DNA of 64,000 nt from Gracilibacillus halotolerans (GTDB taxonomy: Bacteria > Bacillota > Bacilli > Bacillales > Amphibacillaceae), in the NCBI RefSeq assembly GCF_014206945.1, contig NZ_JACHON010000017.1:1-64000 (forward strand), written 5' to 3'. Under the pieces are notes generated by a model. The model was not told the DNA's origin and made no database searches. It saw nothing but the letters and a program-made list of their open reading frames with translations. The stretch's first letter is position 1. The number at the start of each line of letters is the position of its first letter. The translations under genes and the position numbers were made by a program. Below, one piece after another: positions 34,907-43,166 of the stretch.

Positions 34907-36067
34907 ATGACTCAAGTAAAAGTAGGTGTGATGGGCGTTGGCAATATGGGACGCTCCCATGCGAGCAAGTTGTATAACGGAGAGGTAAAAGGTGCTAAGT
35001 TAACTGCAGTATGTGACTTAATGAAAGAAAAACTAAAATGGGTGGAAGAAAATCTTGGATCCGACGTACAGCTGTTTCAGGATGAGGATCAATTTTTCAA
35101 GAAAGCGGAGGTTGATGCACTCATCATAGCGACTCCGCATTATCATCATCCGAAATGTGCTATGAAGGCTTTCCAACAAAAGTTACATGTGTTACTCGAA
35201 AAACCAGCAGGAGTTTATACGAAAAATGTTAGAGAAATGAATCAAATGGCAGAGCAATCAGGTTTGGTATTCAGCATGATGTATAATCAGCGGACGAATC
35301 CACTCTTTCAAAAGGTAAGGAACCTTATTCAATCTGGTGAGCTAGGAGAAATAAAGCGTACCAATTGGATTATAACCGACTGGTACCGATCGCAAAGCTA
35401 TTATGATTCTAGTGAATGGCGCGCCACATGGAAGGGTGAAGGGGGAGGCGTGTTGTTAAATCAGTCTCCACACCAGCTAGACCTATGGCAATGGACAACA
35501 GGGCTTATGCCTAAAAAAGTGCGCGGTTATATGAATTACGGTAAATACCATGATATTGAAGTAGAAGATGACGTAACAGCTTATGTTGAATATGAGAATG
35601 GAGCAACTGGAGTGTTTATCACATCAACAGGTGAGGCACCTGGAACAAATCGATACGAGATTGTAGGAGATCGAGGAAAAATAGTCGTAGAAAACAACAA
35701 GCTAATGTTCCATCGACTAACACAATCTGAAAGAGAGTTTAATGCAACGGACCAAACTGGTTTTGGAAGACCCGAATGCTGGGAAATTGAAGTTCCGATA
35801 AAAGGAGAAGCTACGGAACATGTAGGAATTATGCAGAACTGGGTAGATGCGATTCGGACAGGAGAAGAATTACTCGCACCAGGTGAGGAAGGGATCAAAG
35901 GATTAGAGATTTCCAATGCTATTTATTTGTCCTCATGGTTAGATGAAACCGTGGAATTGCCAATTAATGAAGATTTGTTTTTCGAAAAACTTACCGAAAG
36001 AATCGCTCAATCACAACAGAAAAAATCTGCAGTGAATCAGTCATTAGATATTAGCCAATCATTTTAA
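34907..36067 (+). CDS. Gfo/Idh/MocA-family oxidoreductase
   Basis: NAD(P)-dependent sugar or inositol dehydrogenase of 386 aa. The Rossmann domain has GVMGVGNMGRSHA and the family motif VLLEKPAG (EKP). The C-terminal alpha/beta domain holds the conserved GGGVLLNQSPHQLDLWQW with D and H of the catalytic triad. ATG 34907 is preferred over GTG 34898, which is part of AAAGAGGTG. It is the last gene of the cre-controlled cluster and ends at a strong terminator. Confidence 0.9.
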   Translation: MTQVKVGVMGVGNMGRSHASKLYNGEVKGAKLTAVCDLMKEKLKWVEENLGSDVQLFQDEDQFFKKAEVDALIIATPHYHHPKCAMKAFQQKLHVLLEKPAGVYTKNVREMNQMAEQSGLVFSMMYNQRTNPLFQKVRNLIQSGELGEIKRTNWIITDWYRSQSYYDSSEWRATWKGEGGGVLLNQSPHQLDLWQWTTGLMPKKVRGYMNYGKYHDIEVEDDVTAYVEYENGATGVFITSTGEAPGTNRYEIVGDRGKIVVENNKLMFHRLTQSEREFNATDQTGFGRPECWEIEVPIKGEATEHVGIMQNWVDAIRTGEELLAPGEEGIKGLEISNAIYLSSWLDETVELPINEDLFFEKLTERIAQSQQKKSAVNQSLDISQSF

Positions 36068-36083
36068 TAATGATGTAAAGCAA

Positions 36084-36116
36084 AAAAAGCAGGTGAGTGT
36101 TTACCTGCTTTTTTTA
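36084..36116 (+). terminator. terminator of the isomerase/dehydrogenase operon
   Basis: AAAAAGCAGGT (36084-36094) pairs with ACCTGCTTTTT (36103-36113), flanked by a T run. Confidence 0.85.
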
Positions 36117-36260
36117 TATCCAAACAGCTAATAAAATAAGTATGAATCGGTATATTATTCCATTTTATGTATGGTATAATGATATATAAATGAATTGACT
36201 GAGCACTCAGAGCATTGTGAAAAGGAAAAGTGTTGTTATAAAAAGGGGGTTGTGAAGGAT

Positions 36261-36824
36261 ATGGAGACAGCATTATTCATTATAATCATTCTTTTTGTTA
36301 TCTATATTATTTATCGATTTATCGTTTTATTAACTAAAATGAGGCAACCTATTCTCTATCCTACAACGGATCAAGAGTGGTCATCAACACACGTCTATCC
36401 ACAAAAAAAGATACGGCCGCCACGACCATCTTACCAAAAAGGTGGGGTACTATTATATGCATGTACGATTATTTATTTTACGGTCGTGCTCGTACTTTGG
36501 TTTTATTTCGAAACAATTTCCTGGCCGTTATTGTTGCTAGCTATCGTTCCCTATCTTCAAATGCATACTGTGTTTAATATGTTTGCAGTTGTACAAGACG
36601 GTATGCTGTGCGGTGGGAGGTTTATTCGGTGGAAATTCATAAAATCGTATGAGTGGTATCCTATTAATACGAACCATCGTTTTTATGGATTTGGAGAAGA
36701 AGTGAATAATGGATATGAATTAAAATTAAAGACGAAGTTTATTGCTTTACCAGCTAGTTTAATCGTAACGGATACATCAGTAAAACAGAATTTAACGAAA
36801 ACTCTGAATCAATATGTAGAGTAA
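36261..36824 (+). CDS. hypothetical membrane protein, 187 aa
   Basis: Unrecognised. One N-terminal membrane segment (about 4-24), a short polar loop rich in Pro and aromatic residues, two further segments (about 65-85 and 88-105), and a soluble C-terminal domain with a PH-like strand pattern (DGMLCGGRFIRWKFIKSYEW, FYGFGEEVNNGYELKLKTKF). ATG 36261 follows GAAGG, and an AAAGGGGG lies further upstream; GTG 36252 is an alternative. It converges on the CAP protein gene through a shared terminator. Confidence 0.62.
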   Translation: METALFIIIILFVIYIIYRFIVLLTKMRQPILYPTTDQEWSSTHVYPQKKIRPPRPSYQKGGVLLYACTIIYFTVVLVLWFYFETISWPLLLLAIVPYLQMHTVFNMFAVVQDGMLCGGRFIRWKFIKSYEWYPINTNHRFYGFGEEVNNGYELKLKTKFIALPASLIVTDTSVKQNLTKTLNQYVE

Positions 36825-36827
36825 AGA

Positions 36828-36868
36828 AACAGGTTCCAAAACACTTTCGTAGTGTTTGGAACCTGTTT
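36828..36868. terminator. bidirectional terminator, very stable
   Basis: AACAGGTTCCAAAACACT (36828-36845) pairs with AGTGTTTGGAACCTGTT (36851-36867) with one bulged A, flanked by A and T runs, between converging genes. Confidence 0.9.
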
Positions 36869-36881
36869 TGTTTACAAATCT

Positions 36882-37559
36882 TTATTTTCCGATAAATTGT
36901 TGTGTCCAGTAGTTACCATTAGCTACATGGCCTACACCAATATGCGTAAAGTTAGCATTCAGAATGTTAGCACGGTGTCCTTCACTATTCATCCACGCAT
37001 TTACTACTTGTTCAGGTGATCTCTGTCCTTTGGCAATATTCTCGCCTGCTGCTCGGTAAGTTACCCCAAACTGTTGCATCATCTCAAATGGAGAACCATA
37101 CGTCGGACTCTCGTGGCTGAAATAATTATTATCCGCCATATCCTGTGATTTCATACGTGCAACCTTGCTCAACGTTTCGTCTATTTGGAATGGAGCTAGT
37201 CCGTGTTTTTCTCTTTCCGCGTTTGTTGAATCTACAACTTGCTGTTCAAATTCACTAAGAGTAGAGTCATTTGTTTGTTCTGTACGTTGTTCTTCTACAT
37301 CTTGCTGATTAGAGTCTGGTTGTGCTGGACTTGCCTCAACTGGCGTTCCAGGTTGTTTCGTTATGCCATCCTTTTGACCATCTTTATATTGCTGGAGAAT
37401 TCTGTCGAATAACTCCTGGAAATCGACATTTTTCCAGTCTGTAGTGTAATAAACTTTAGGAACACTTGTCACGTTCGAGTCGGAATTTGCATGGGAAAAC
37501 CCGGAACCAAAGATTAATGCACTTACTAAAAGTAGCGTTATACTAGCTTTCTTCCACAT
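36882..37559 (-). CDS. secreted CAP-domain (SCP/YkwD-like) protein
   Basis: Exported protein of 225 aa with a Sec signal peptide (about 1-24, ending HANS). A Pro/Gln-rich low-complexity linker (about 65-105) precedes the CAP domain (108-225): STNAEREKHGLAPFQID, FSHESPTYGSPFEM, GENIAKGQ, and GHRANILNANFTHIGVG carry the His/Glu cavity residues. It resembles B. subtilis YkwD, an uncharacterised spore or cell-surface protein group. The ribosome binding site is AAAGGAGAGG. Confidence 0.88.
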   Translation of the reverse strand: MWKKASITLLLVSALIFGSGFSHANSDSNVTSVPKVYYTTDWKNVDFQELFDRILQQYKDGQKDGITKQPGTPVEASPAQPDSNQQDVEEQRTEQTNDSTLSEFEQQVVDSTNAEREKHGLAPFQIDETLSKVARMKSQDMADNNYFSHESPTYGSPFEMMQQFGVTYRAAGENIAKGQRSPEQVVNAWMNSEGHRANILNANFTHIGVGHVANGNYWTQQFIGK

Positions 37560-37726
37560 AGTATCCTCTCCTTTATCTATGATGTGACTCTATCATATCA
37601 TGCCTTTTTTTGTAACATTAGAGTATTTTTTTACCATTAGAATCACACGTCCTCCTCACCGCTAGTTTATTAGATTTCGTTTGGATAAAAATGTATCTGT
37701 GGGTTATATGTGGTAGGGAAAAGCCC

Positions 37727-37802
37727 TTGACAAGTCTTGAAACGAGTTGTTATATGACAAATATTTACAAGTTTGTAACGTATAGAAATAGAATTGTAAC
37801 GT
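37727..37802 (+). promoter_or_regulatory. promoter and phased direct repeat upstream of the PIN/HEPN gene block
   Basis: TTGACA (37727-37732), a 17-bp spacer and TTATAT (37750-37755) form a good sigma-A promoter. About 20-50 bp downstream, TTGTAACGT occurs at 37773-37781 and again at 37794-37802, exactly 21 bp (two helical turns) apart, where a bound regulator would block elongation or initiation. The remaining leader to 37914 is about 110 nt and non-coding. The short frame 37691-37912 overlaps the promoter and has no ribosome binding site, so I do not call it. Confidence 0.6.
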
Positions 37803-37914
37803 CGCAAACGCCTGATAGTATTGGCTTCAACTCTAACTGTACACCATTTGCTCTACTTCAATTCTCGTTATTCTTTTATAGTATTCTTACAAACAAAAAA
37901 ACGGAGGAATGAAG

Positions 37915-39069
37915 ATGAAAAATATATTATCTGAAATTGGTTGCGTATGGGCGAGAAAAATACAAGCAATATTGAACGGCAAATTAATTCATATTTTACT
38001 AGGTTATATCATCAACGAAGATCAAGTAGCGCAGCCTTATGCAGCGGTAGTAGATTCCACGTTATCGGCACAAGATCGTCGAGAGTTAAAAGAAAAACTT
38101 AGACTATCACAGCCAGCTTTGATAGGAGAATATAACAATAAGTGGCAATGGACCACATGGAACGGTACACCTATCGAAGTGTTACCTAGATTAACATCTC
38201 CTAATCAAACATTGAAGCGAGAGGCAGATATAAATATGGTTTTCATTGAATTGTTCACGAGTTTAAAAGGAATGAAACCTCAGATATTAAGAGAACTCGT
38301 AAATGCGGGGCTATTAACACGCATTTATTTATACCAACAAAAGGAAGCTGACAGATGGCAGGAATTAAAGGAACGTCCAGAACAATTTCCTCTATTAGTT
38401 ATGCAAGCGATGAGAGAGTTAGATATTCCGCAAATTTCATTCTTACCCTACTTAAATGATGAGATAGTACGAAATTTAGTCGCTCATCTATCCGTATTAC
38501 CATTACAGTCCTATCAGCTTGCTAAATCTTATTTAGCGCTGTCGATGCCCTCATTAAAGGAGGAATTTAATCTATCGGTTTCCCCGTCATACTGGGTGGA
38601 AGAAATATTGGATGAAATGAAAGAAGACGATATGTTAAAGGGTCATGTGATGGATTTATCCTCTATTTTTGCATCGAAGTTGCTCTATAGTTCAGCCGTC
38701 CCGTCAATCACGGAATTAACAGCTATAGAGGAGAGTAATCACCACCTGTTACAAGCGAAAGTTTTTCAGCTTATATTAGGCGATACGCGTCTAACGGTAA
38801 AGGAGCGATGGGAAAGCAAAGACAGAGCAGACACTGTCATAGCAGAGTTAAACATCGATAATATCTTTCGGTTAATACCAGAGTGCTCATCAACATTAAG
38901 ACAAGGAGGTTATGGCTGTTGGGTGATGGAATCGAAGCTAAGTCCTCTTGCGTCAGCTCTGCTACACACGGATTCAAGCAACTATCAACTACTAAAAACG
39001 ATCGACTATGATTCAACTCATTTAGGAAGTTGGACAGCACTCATTTTTTATAAACCTGAGGAGGAATAA
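37915..39069 (+). CDS. unknown protein, first gene of the PIN/HEPN block
   Basis: 384 aa, not recognised. It has no signal peptide or clear membrane segment and is mainly helical, with Leu/Glu/Lys-rich stretches (READINMVFIELFTSLKG, LREL, KQQ). The C-terminal part contains a compact domain-like stretch ending GSWTALIFYKPEEE. ATG 37915 is chosen because CGGAGGA lies 6 nt upstream; the ATG at 37909 is too close. It is followed after 1 nt by the coiled-coil membrane gene, so the products are made together. It may be the regulatory or recognition part of the block (inference). Confidence 0.72.
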   Translation: MKNILSEIGCVWARKIQAILNGKLIHILLGYIINEDQVAQPYAAVVDSTLSAQDRRELKEKLRLSQPALIGEYNNKWQWTTWNGTPIEVLPRLTSPNQTLKREADINMVFIELFTSLKGMKPQILRELVNAGLLTRIYLYQQKEADRWQELKERPEQFPLLVMQAMRELDIPQISFLPYLNDEIVRNLVAHLSVLPLQSYQLAKSYLALSMPSLKEEFNLSVSPSYWVEEILDEMKEDDMLKGHVMDLSSIFASKLLYSSAVPSITELTAIEESNHHLLQAKVFQLILGDTRLTVKERWESKDRADTVIAELNIDNIFRLIPECSSTLRQGGYGCWVMESKLSPLASALLHTDSSNYQLLKTIDYDSTHLGSWTALIFYKPEEE

Positions 39070-39070
39070 G

Positions 39071-39427
39071 ATGCTAACGTGGATAATTGTTGTGTTACTA
39101 ACAATGTTAAGTGTGCTTTTTTATCTGTTTACGATGCTCCAAGAAAACGAGAGTGATCAGGAATATCTGAAAAGAAAGCTAGAGATAGATCAACAAGAAC
39201 ATGAAGCTAGAGAAGAAGAGATTCTGCGCCTAAAAGAGGTAATTCAAGAACAAAAGATGCTAATGAAAGAAAAAATCCAAGCGGCAAAAGAATATCGACA
39301 GCAAATAGCGGAAATACAAGAAACTTTGCCTGGTTTAGAAAGTGAATTAAACCGTTGGAATTCATTTGAATTAACCGAGGAAGAAGCGATGAAACAATAC
39401 AAAAAGTGGAAAAAGGAGAGAGTGTAA
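39071..39427 (+). CDS. membrane-anchored coiled-coil protein
   Basis: 118 aa. One N-terminal membrane helix (about 3-22) is followed by a long coiled coil (about 27-95) rich in Glu, Lys and Gln with heptad hydrophobics (QEYLKRKLEIDQQEHEAREE, ILRLKEVIQEQKMLMKEKI) and a basic tail (KKWKKERV). The topology would place the coil in the cytoplasm. Its stop codon overlaps the start of the PIN gene (TAATG), a sign of strict translational coupling. It may scaffold the PIN protein, which has a coil of similar length. Confidence 0.78.
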   Translation: MLTWIIVVLLTMLSVLFYLFTMLQENESDQEYLKRKLEIDQQEHEAREEEILRLKEVIQEQKMLMKEKIQAAKEYRQQIAEIQETLPGLESELNRWNSFELTEEEAMKQYKKWKKERV

Positions 39428-40473
39428 TGGTAGATATAATAGCTAATATCACATTTGTAATGTTTAGTTTCGGAATTAGTACGTTTATGGTCCTATGGTA
39501 CTCAAGACAAATGGAGATACAATCCGCATATCCTTACCAAGAGTCAATTGCTGGTTGGGTTGCCCTATCAATTGGCTCTCCAATTAAAAGTGCTTCAATC
39601 CTGTATGGTCAAGATACAAGCATGGCGAGGAAAGACTTTTATGGAGTAATTATTTTTTCTATTACTTTCTTTACCTTGACGAACTTCGTGTATTTTAGAG
39701 GTCATCTTGAAAACGGCGGCGTGTTGCTTGTTGCTATCATTTTATTTGTCCTATTTTTTAGCTTGCGTCAGTATTTCGCTATTAAATACATTTATCAAAG
39801 CAAACCTCTTATTAATGCTTTGAAAGAAAACCACCAACAATTGAAAAAAAGAAAAAAGGAGCTAGAACGACTCCAAAACAGCATTCTTCATTTAAAAAAG
39901 AGAGCTAGATGGGTAGAGAACATCTATATGAAATGGGAGAGGCCGTATGAGAAATTACTAGAAAGGAAAGAAGATATGCAGTGGAGCATTGATGAACGAA
40001 AAAAACAACTGAATGGACGACTTCGTGCACTTGCCTACAATATGGAGAAATTTTCTGAGCTAGATTCTGACACGATTCTCGCACTAGATGCAAACATTCT
40101 CATGATGGCCGATGACTATATCATAGAGGAGATTAAGAAGTTCCCTATCCTTATTAGTAAACGAGTTCAACAGGAATGGGATAAGAATAAGACTAGTGAG
40201 GATAAACAAAAAGGTTATCGTGCGCGAAGAGCTATACGGCGTTTAGTAGAGCTCCCTCATTTTGAATTTACGGTTTCAAAATGGCAGGACAGTTTCCTAA
40301 AGAAAAATAACCTTATGAAAGGTATTCCCGACGAAGAGATTATTGCGGACTACCTATATGAAAAACAACAAGGCAAAAATATTGTTGTACTGTCTGGTGA
40401 TTTAAACTTCCAAGCAAGTGCGAAGGTCCATATGCCTATTATAGCGTTTGAAAAGATGGATACTTTCTCCTAG
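39427..40473 (+). CDS. membrane protein with coiled coil and C-terminal PIN-like nuclease domain
   Basis: 348 aa. Three hydrophobic segments (about 8-24, 72-90, 97-118) anchor it; a coiled coil spans about 130-205; residues about 216-342 look like a PIN RNase domain. The acidic set is D221 in ILALDANIL, E250 in RVQQEWDK, D302/D308 in PDEEIIADYL and D325 in VVLSGDLNFQA, in the order and spacing expected for PIN metal ligands. ATG 39427 has AAGGAG upstream and overlaps the previous stop. Membrane-attached PIN domains are unusual. Prediction: a membrane-tethered RNA endonuclease. The fold assignment is by motif only. Confidence 0.74.
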   Translation: MVDIIANITFVMFSFGISTFMVLWYSRQMEIQSAYPYQESIAGWVALSIGSPIKSASILYGQDTSMARKDFYGVIIFSITFFTLTNFVYFRGHLENGGVLLVAIILFVLFFSLRQYFAIKYIYQSKPLINALKENHQQLKKRKKELERLQNSILHLKKRARWVENIYMKWERPYEKLLERKEDMQWSIDERKKQLNGRLRALAYNMEKFSELDSDTILALDANILMMADDYIIEEIKKFPILISKRVQQEWDKNKTSEDKQKGYRARRAIRRLVELPHFEFTVSKWQDSFLKKNNLMKGIPDEEIIADYLYEKQQGKNIVVLSGDLNFQASAKVHMPIIAFEKMDTFS

Positions 40474-40478
40474 TAGTT

Positions 40479-40488
40479 TTGATATAAT
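40479..40488 (+). promoter_or_regulatory. extended -10 promoter before the zinc-finger/TPR gene
   Basis: TTGATATAAT contains TATAAT (40483-40488) preceded by TGA, an extended -10 element. No good -35 is present. It lies about 25 bp before the start at 40513 and could give separate expression of the fourth gene. Confidence 0.4.
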
Positions 40489-40512
40489 GATATAGAAGGG
40501 GAGATGACGAGA

Positions 40513-42486
40513 ATGAGTGAAGCACCAGTATACCACTGCCCAATAATGAACAAAGAGATTACGAATCAACAATGTGTAAGCTTTCATGGTGGGGGTGCTC
40601 TTCCGAATGGGCAGACAGCAGATGATTTTAAACCGGAAGAGCTCCCGTGTCTACAATGTGAAGGTTTAGTCAAACCAGCTAAACCATCTAGTGAATATTT
40701 AAACGTAATGATGATGTTAGGTGAAAATCATCGATTTCATCCTTTCATATACAAGGATTTCTTTGTATTCGCACACAAGCCTAATTACTTAACCGTAAAA
40801 ACGTCTGCAATGCTGGATATGTTAGGCCTAGCGGAAGAACAGAAATGGTTAGCAATCGGTGATATGCATAAACAGCAAGGAAACAAAGATTTGGCGGGAA
40901 TTGCATATAAAAAAGCAGATGAAACGAAACCAACGTCGCAAAGTGTGTTGAAAATAGCGGAAGGCATGTTGGGCGAAAAACCATACGAAGCATTACAATT
41001 ATTGAAAAAAGGAAGCTCCATGGATGCCCATGGTTACTATTTGATGGGATGTTGTTACGAAGCATTAGCCATGTGGGAAAATGCAGAAAAATATTATCAA
41101 AGGTCTTTACGTATGGATAATAATTACAAAGATGCCCATAAGCGTTTGGCATATCTTTATTATAAAGAATATTTATTTAATCCAGACAAAAGTAAGTATC
41201 ATTTTAAGCGCTTTTTACAAGATCAATGGAAGCTTAAAAAGAAGAATATGGTATCTTTTAATAATGAGTATTTTTTTGAAGAAAATGATTACAATTTCTT
41301 GCGATATGCGACAATTCTTTATGAGCTGGAACAGTATGAGGATACAGTAGCATACATAAAACGGTTCTTACGATATACAATGATTGAAACGAGAGCGGAT
41401 CTTCGTTTAAAGCTGGAGGAAGAGTGGCTTGTCCCCGATGCAAAGGCAAACAATGATGAGGAACATGGAAAGAAAGTAAGCGTGTATTTGGAACAGCTCT
41501 TTGGGCAAATTCACTTACTCTTAGCTAAGTGTCACTTCCATTTAGAATTAGTAGAGGATGCGAAAAGAGATTTACGACTAGCTCATGGCTTTCTTGCAGA
41601 AGATGAAGAAGTTAACAATTGGATGGAAAAAATAGAAAAGAAATTGGAAGCGGACAATTCCAATCAATTACTTCACTTACTTCGTCTCAAGGGCTTTGAT
41701 TTAGAACAGCTTTTCACAGATGTCGAAACGTTAGAAGCAGATCACGTTATGTTAAAAGTAGTGATGGAAGAAAAACTCCGTTATTATGGTGAACATATTG
41801 AAGAATTGCAAAAGCGTTATGGAGATATACGAGACGGGGAAAAGCTCTTAAAAAATGAAATCAATAAAGCAACTTATGAAGAGCTTGTTCAATTAGATAG
41901 AGAAGCAAAGGCGCTAATCGCTAACTCAGAAGATAAGAAAACTTATCCAAAGGTAAGCAATGTTCTTGGATTAATCAGTACGAGTGAATGGCTGTATATG
42001 CACTTTAAACCAGCATTCGAAAAGCAGGAGAAAGATTCTGAGAATGAGATTGGCTTCGATTCAACATTCGTTGTCTTATCTTATTTTAAAGCGTTGGAGT
42101 TATTTTTAGCGAAAAAGCTGTCTGTTAGTTCACATGGTGTACCAGCTTTGTACTATAAATATTATAAAAGGAAATTAGAAGCATTAGATGATATTCGAGT
42201 GGGCGATAGTAGTTTTTATAAACAGTCCTTCTCAGCATACTATACGTTCATTGAATTTTACCATCCTAATGAAAAGCGTCTACCTGAAAAGTATCAATCG
42301 AACAAAGCTCCACTTAAGCCTGAATTTATTAATGAGGGAAAACAATTAAAGGATAAAATTAAGCGGTTTGTAGATAGGCATCGTAATAAATATTTACATA
42401 AAAGCGCAATGCCTGTACGGGATGTGAAGAAGGTTAGAGATGATTTTCATGCTCTTATTGAAGAGCTTACTAGAAAGCTTAGATAA
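40513..42486 (+). CDS. zinc-finger/TPR protein with C-terminal HEPN-like domain
   Basis: 657 aa. Residues 1-50 hold four Cys (C9, C21, C46, C49) in a likely zinc site. From about 95 to 380 there are TPR-like helical repeats (EEQKWLAIGDMHKQQGN, AHGYYLMGCCYEALAMWENA, YKDAHKRLAYLYYKEY). Residues about 500-657 are helical and start with a FKALELFLAKKL helix and end with the HEPN-type motif R624-NKYL-H629. ATG 40513 follows AGGGGAGATG; an ATG at 40504 is within that site. HEPN domains are often RNA-cutting toxins or regulators, and TPRs bind partners. It is the last gene of the block before a large hairpin. The HEPN call is by motif and helix pattern. Confidence 0.7.
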   Translation: MSEAPVYHCPIMNKEITNQQCVSFHGGGALPNGQTADDFKPEELPCLQCEGLVKPAKPSSEYLNVMMMLGENHRFHPFIYKDFFVFAHKPNYLTVKTSAMLDMLGLAEEQKWLAIGDMHKQQGNKDLAGIAYKKADETKPTSQSVLKIAEGMLGEKPYEALQLLKKGSSMDAHGYYLMGCCYEALAMWENAEKYYQRSLRMDNNYKDAHKRLAYLYYKEYLFNPDKSKYHFKRFLQDQWKLKKKNMVSFNNEYFFEENDYNFLRYATILYELEQYEDTVAYIKRFLRYTMIETRADLRLKLEEEWLVPDAKANNDEEHGKKVSVYLEQLFGQIHLLLAKCHFHLELVEDAKRDLRLAHGFLAEDEEVNNWMEKIEKKLEADNSNQLLHLLRLKGFDLEQLFTDVETLEADHVMLKVVMEEKLRYYGEHIEELQKRYGDIRDGEKLLKNEINKATYEELVQLDREAKALIANSEDKKTYPKVSNVLGLISTSEWLYMHFKPAFEKQEKDSENEIGFDSTFVVLSYFKALELFLAKKLSVSSHGVPALYYKYYKRKLEALDDIRVGDSSFYKQSFSAYYTFIEFYHPNEKRLPEKYQSNKAPLKPEFINEGKQLKDKIKRFVDRHRNKYLHKSAMPVRDVKKVRDDFHALIEELTRKLR

Positions 42487-42509
42487 GTAAAGCATTAAAT
42501 ACGTACTGT

Positions 42510-42572
42510 AGCGCAAGTATACTGGCTCTTTTAGATTTGAAATATTAAGAGCTAAAATACTTGCGCTTTTCT
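42510..42572 (+). terminator. long terminator hairpin after the PIN/HEPN block
   Basis: AGCGCAAGTAT (42510-42520) pairs with ATACTTGCGCT (42557-42567); an inner pairing GGCTCTT/AAGAGCT extends the stem. It is followed by TTTTCTTG. Confidence 0.8.
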
Positions 42573-42616
42573 TGTGCATTTAATGATAAAAAATATCTCA
42601 GCTTCAAACTAATGGG

Positions 42617-42663
42617 TTGACAGAGAAAAAGGACTGTTGTATTATTATCTCGAATTCGAAATA
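42617..42663 (+). promoter_or_regulatory. promoter and MhqR-type operator before the MarR gene
   Basis: TTGACA (42617-42622), a 17-bp spacer and TATTAT (42640-42645) make a near-ideal promoter. The adjoining TATCTCGAATTCGAAATA (42646-42663) is an 18-bp dyad with one mismatched pair and closely resembles the known MhqR operator (tATCTcgaATTCgAGATa). The position just after -10 predicts autorepression. Confidence 0.85.
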
Positions 42664-42682
42664 ATTAAAGGGAATGGATTTG

Positions 42683-43132
42683 ATGACACCTTCACATATT
42701 AAAGATGAGGAATTATCACTGAAGCTATTTGTTGTATTAACGCGAACGTTAGATTCCATCAAGAAAAAAATTGAAGACGATATTAAAACGCTAGGTTTAA
42801 ATCCTACAGAGTTTGCTGTATTAGAATTGATTTATCATAAAGGAGACCAGCCGATACAAAAAATTGGTGAAAAGGTTCTGATAGCGAGTAGTAGTATTAC
42901 GTATGTTGTAGATAAATTAGAAAAGAAACAATTGGTTAAAAGAAATCCATGTCCTAATGATCGTCGGATTACATTTGCAACTATCACAGATAATGGCGAG
43001 AAATTAATGGATACTCTATTCCCAAAACATAGAAAGGCTATAAACGAAATCCTGTTAGGTTTATCGAGAGAAGAAAAGGAAAATATGATTCATCAATTGA
43101 AAAAGCTAGGATATTATGCGGAAAGCATTTAA
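42683..43132 (+). CDS. mhqR: MarR-family regulator, MhqR-like
   Basis: Winged-helix repressor of 149 aa. The DNA-binding core is LNPTEFAVLELIYHKGDQPI, then IGEKVLIASSSITYVVDKLE and the wing RNPCPNDRRI. In B. subtilis, MhqR senses quinones and catechols and represses ring-cleaving dioxygenase, azoreductase and esterase genes; the downstream genes here are of those families and a matching operator precedes this gene and the next. ATG 42683 has AAAGGGAATGG upstream; ATG 42674 overlaps it. A 21-bp tandem duplication covers the stop codon. Confidence 0.88.
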   Translation: MTPSHIKDEELSLKLFVVLTRTLDSIKKKIEDDIKTLGLNPTEFAVLELIYHKGDQPIQKIGEKVLIASSSITYVVDKLEKKQLVKRNPCPNDRRITFATITDNGEKLMDTLFPKHRKAINEILLGLSREEKENMIHQLKKLGYYAESI

Positions 43133-43159
43133 TTTTTTGCGGAAAGCATTTAATTTTTT
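43118..43159. repeat. 21-bp tandem direct repeat at the mhqR stop
   Basis: The unit starting GCGGAAAGCATTTAA is present twice, at 43118-43138 and 43139-43159, without mismatch. It encodes the last residues and stop of the MarR protein, so the second copy lies in the intergenic region before the next operator. Confidence 0.9.
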
Positions 43160-43166
43160 GGTTATA

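Noticed and set aside
37691-37912. A 73-codon frame upstream of the PIN/HEPN block
   Set aside because: It overlaps the TTGACA/TTATAT promoter and the direct repeats, has no ribosome binding site and an unnatural composition.
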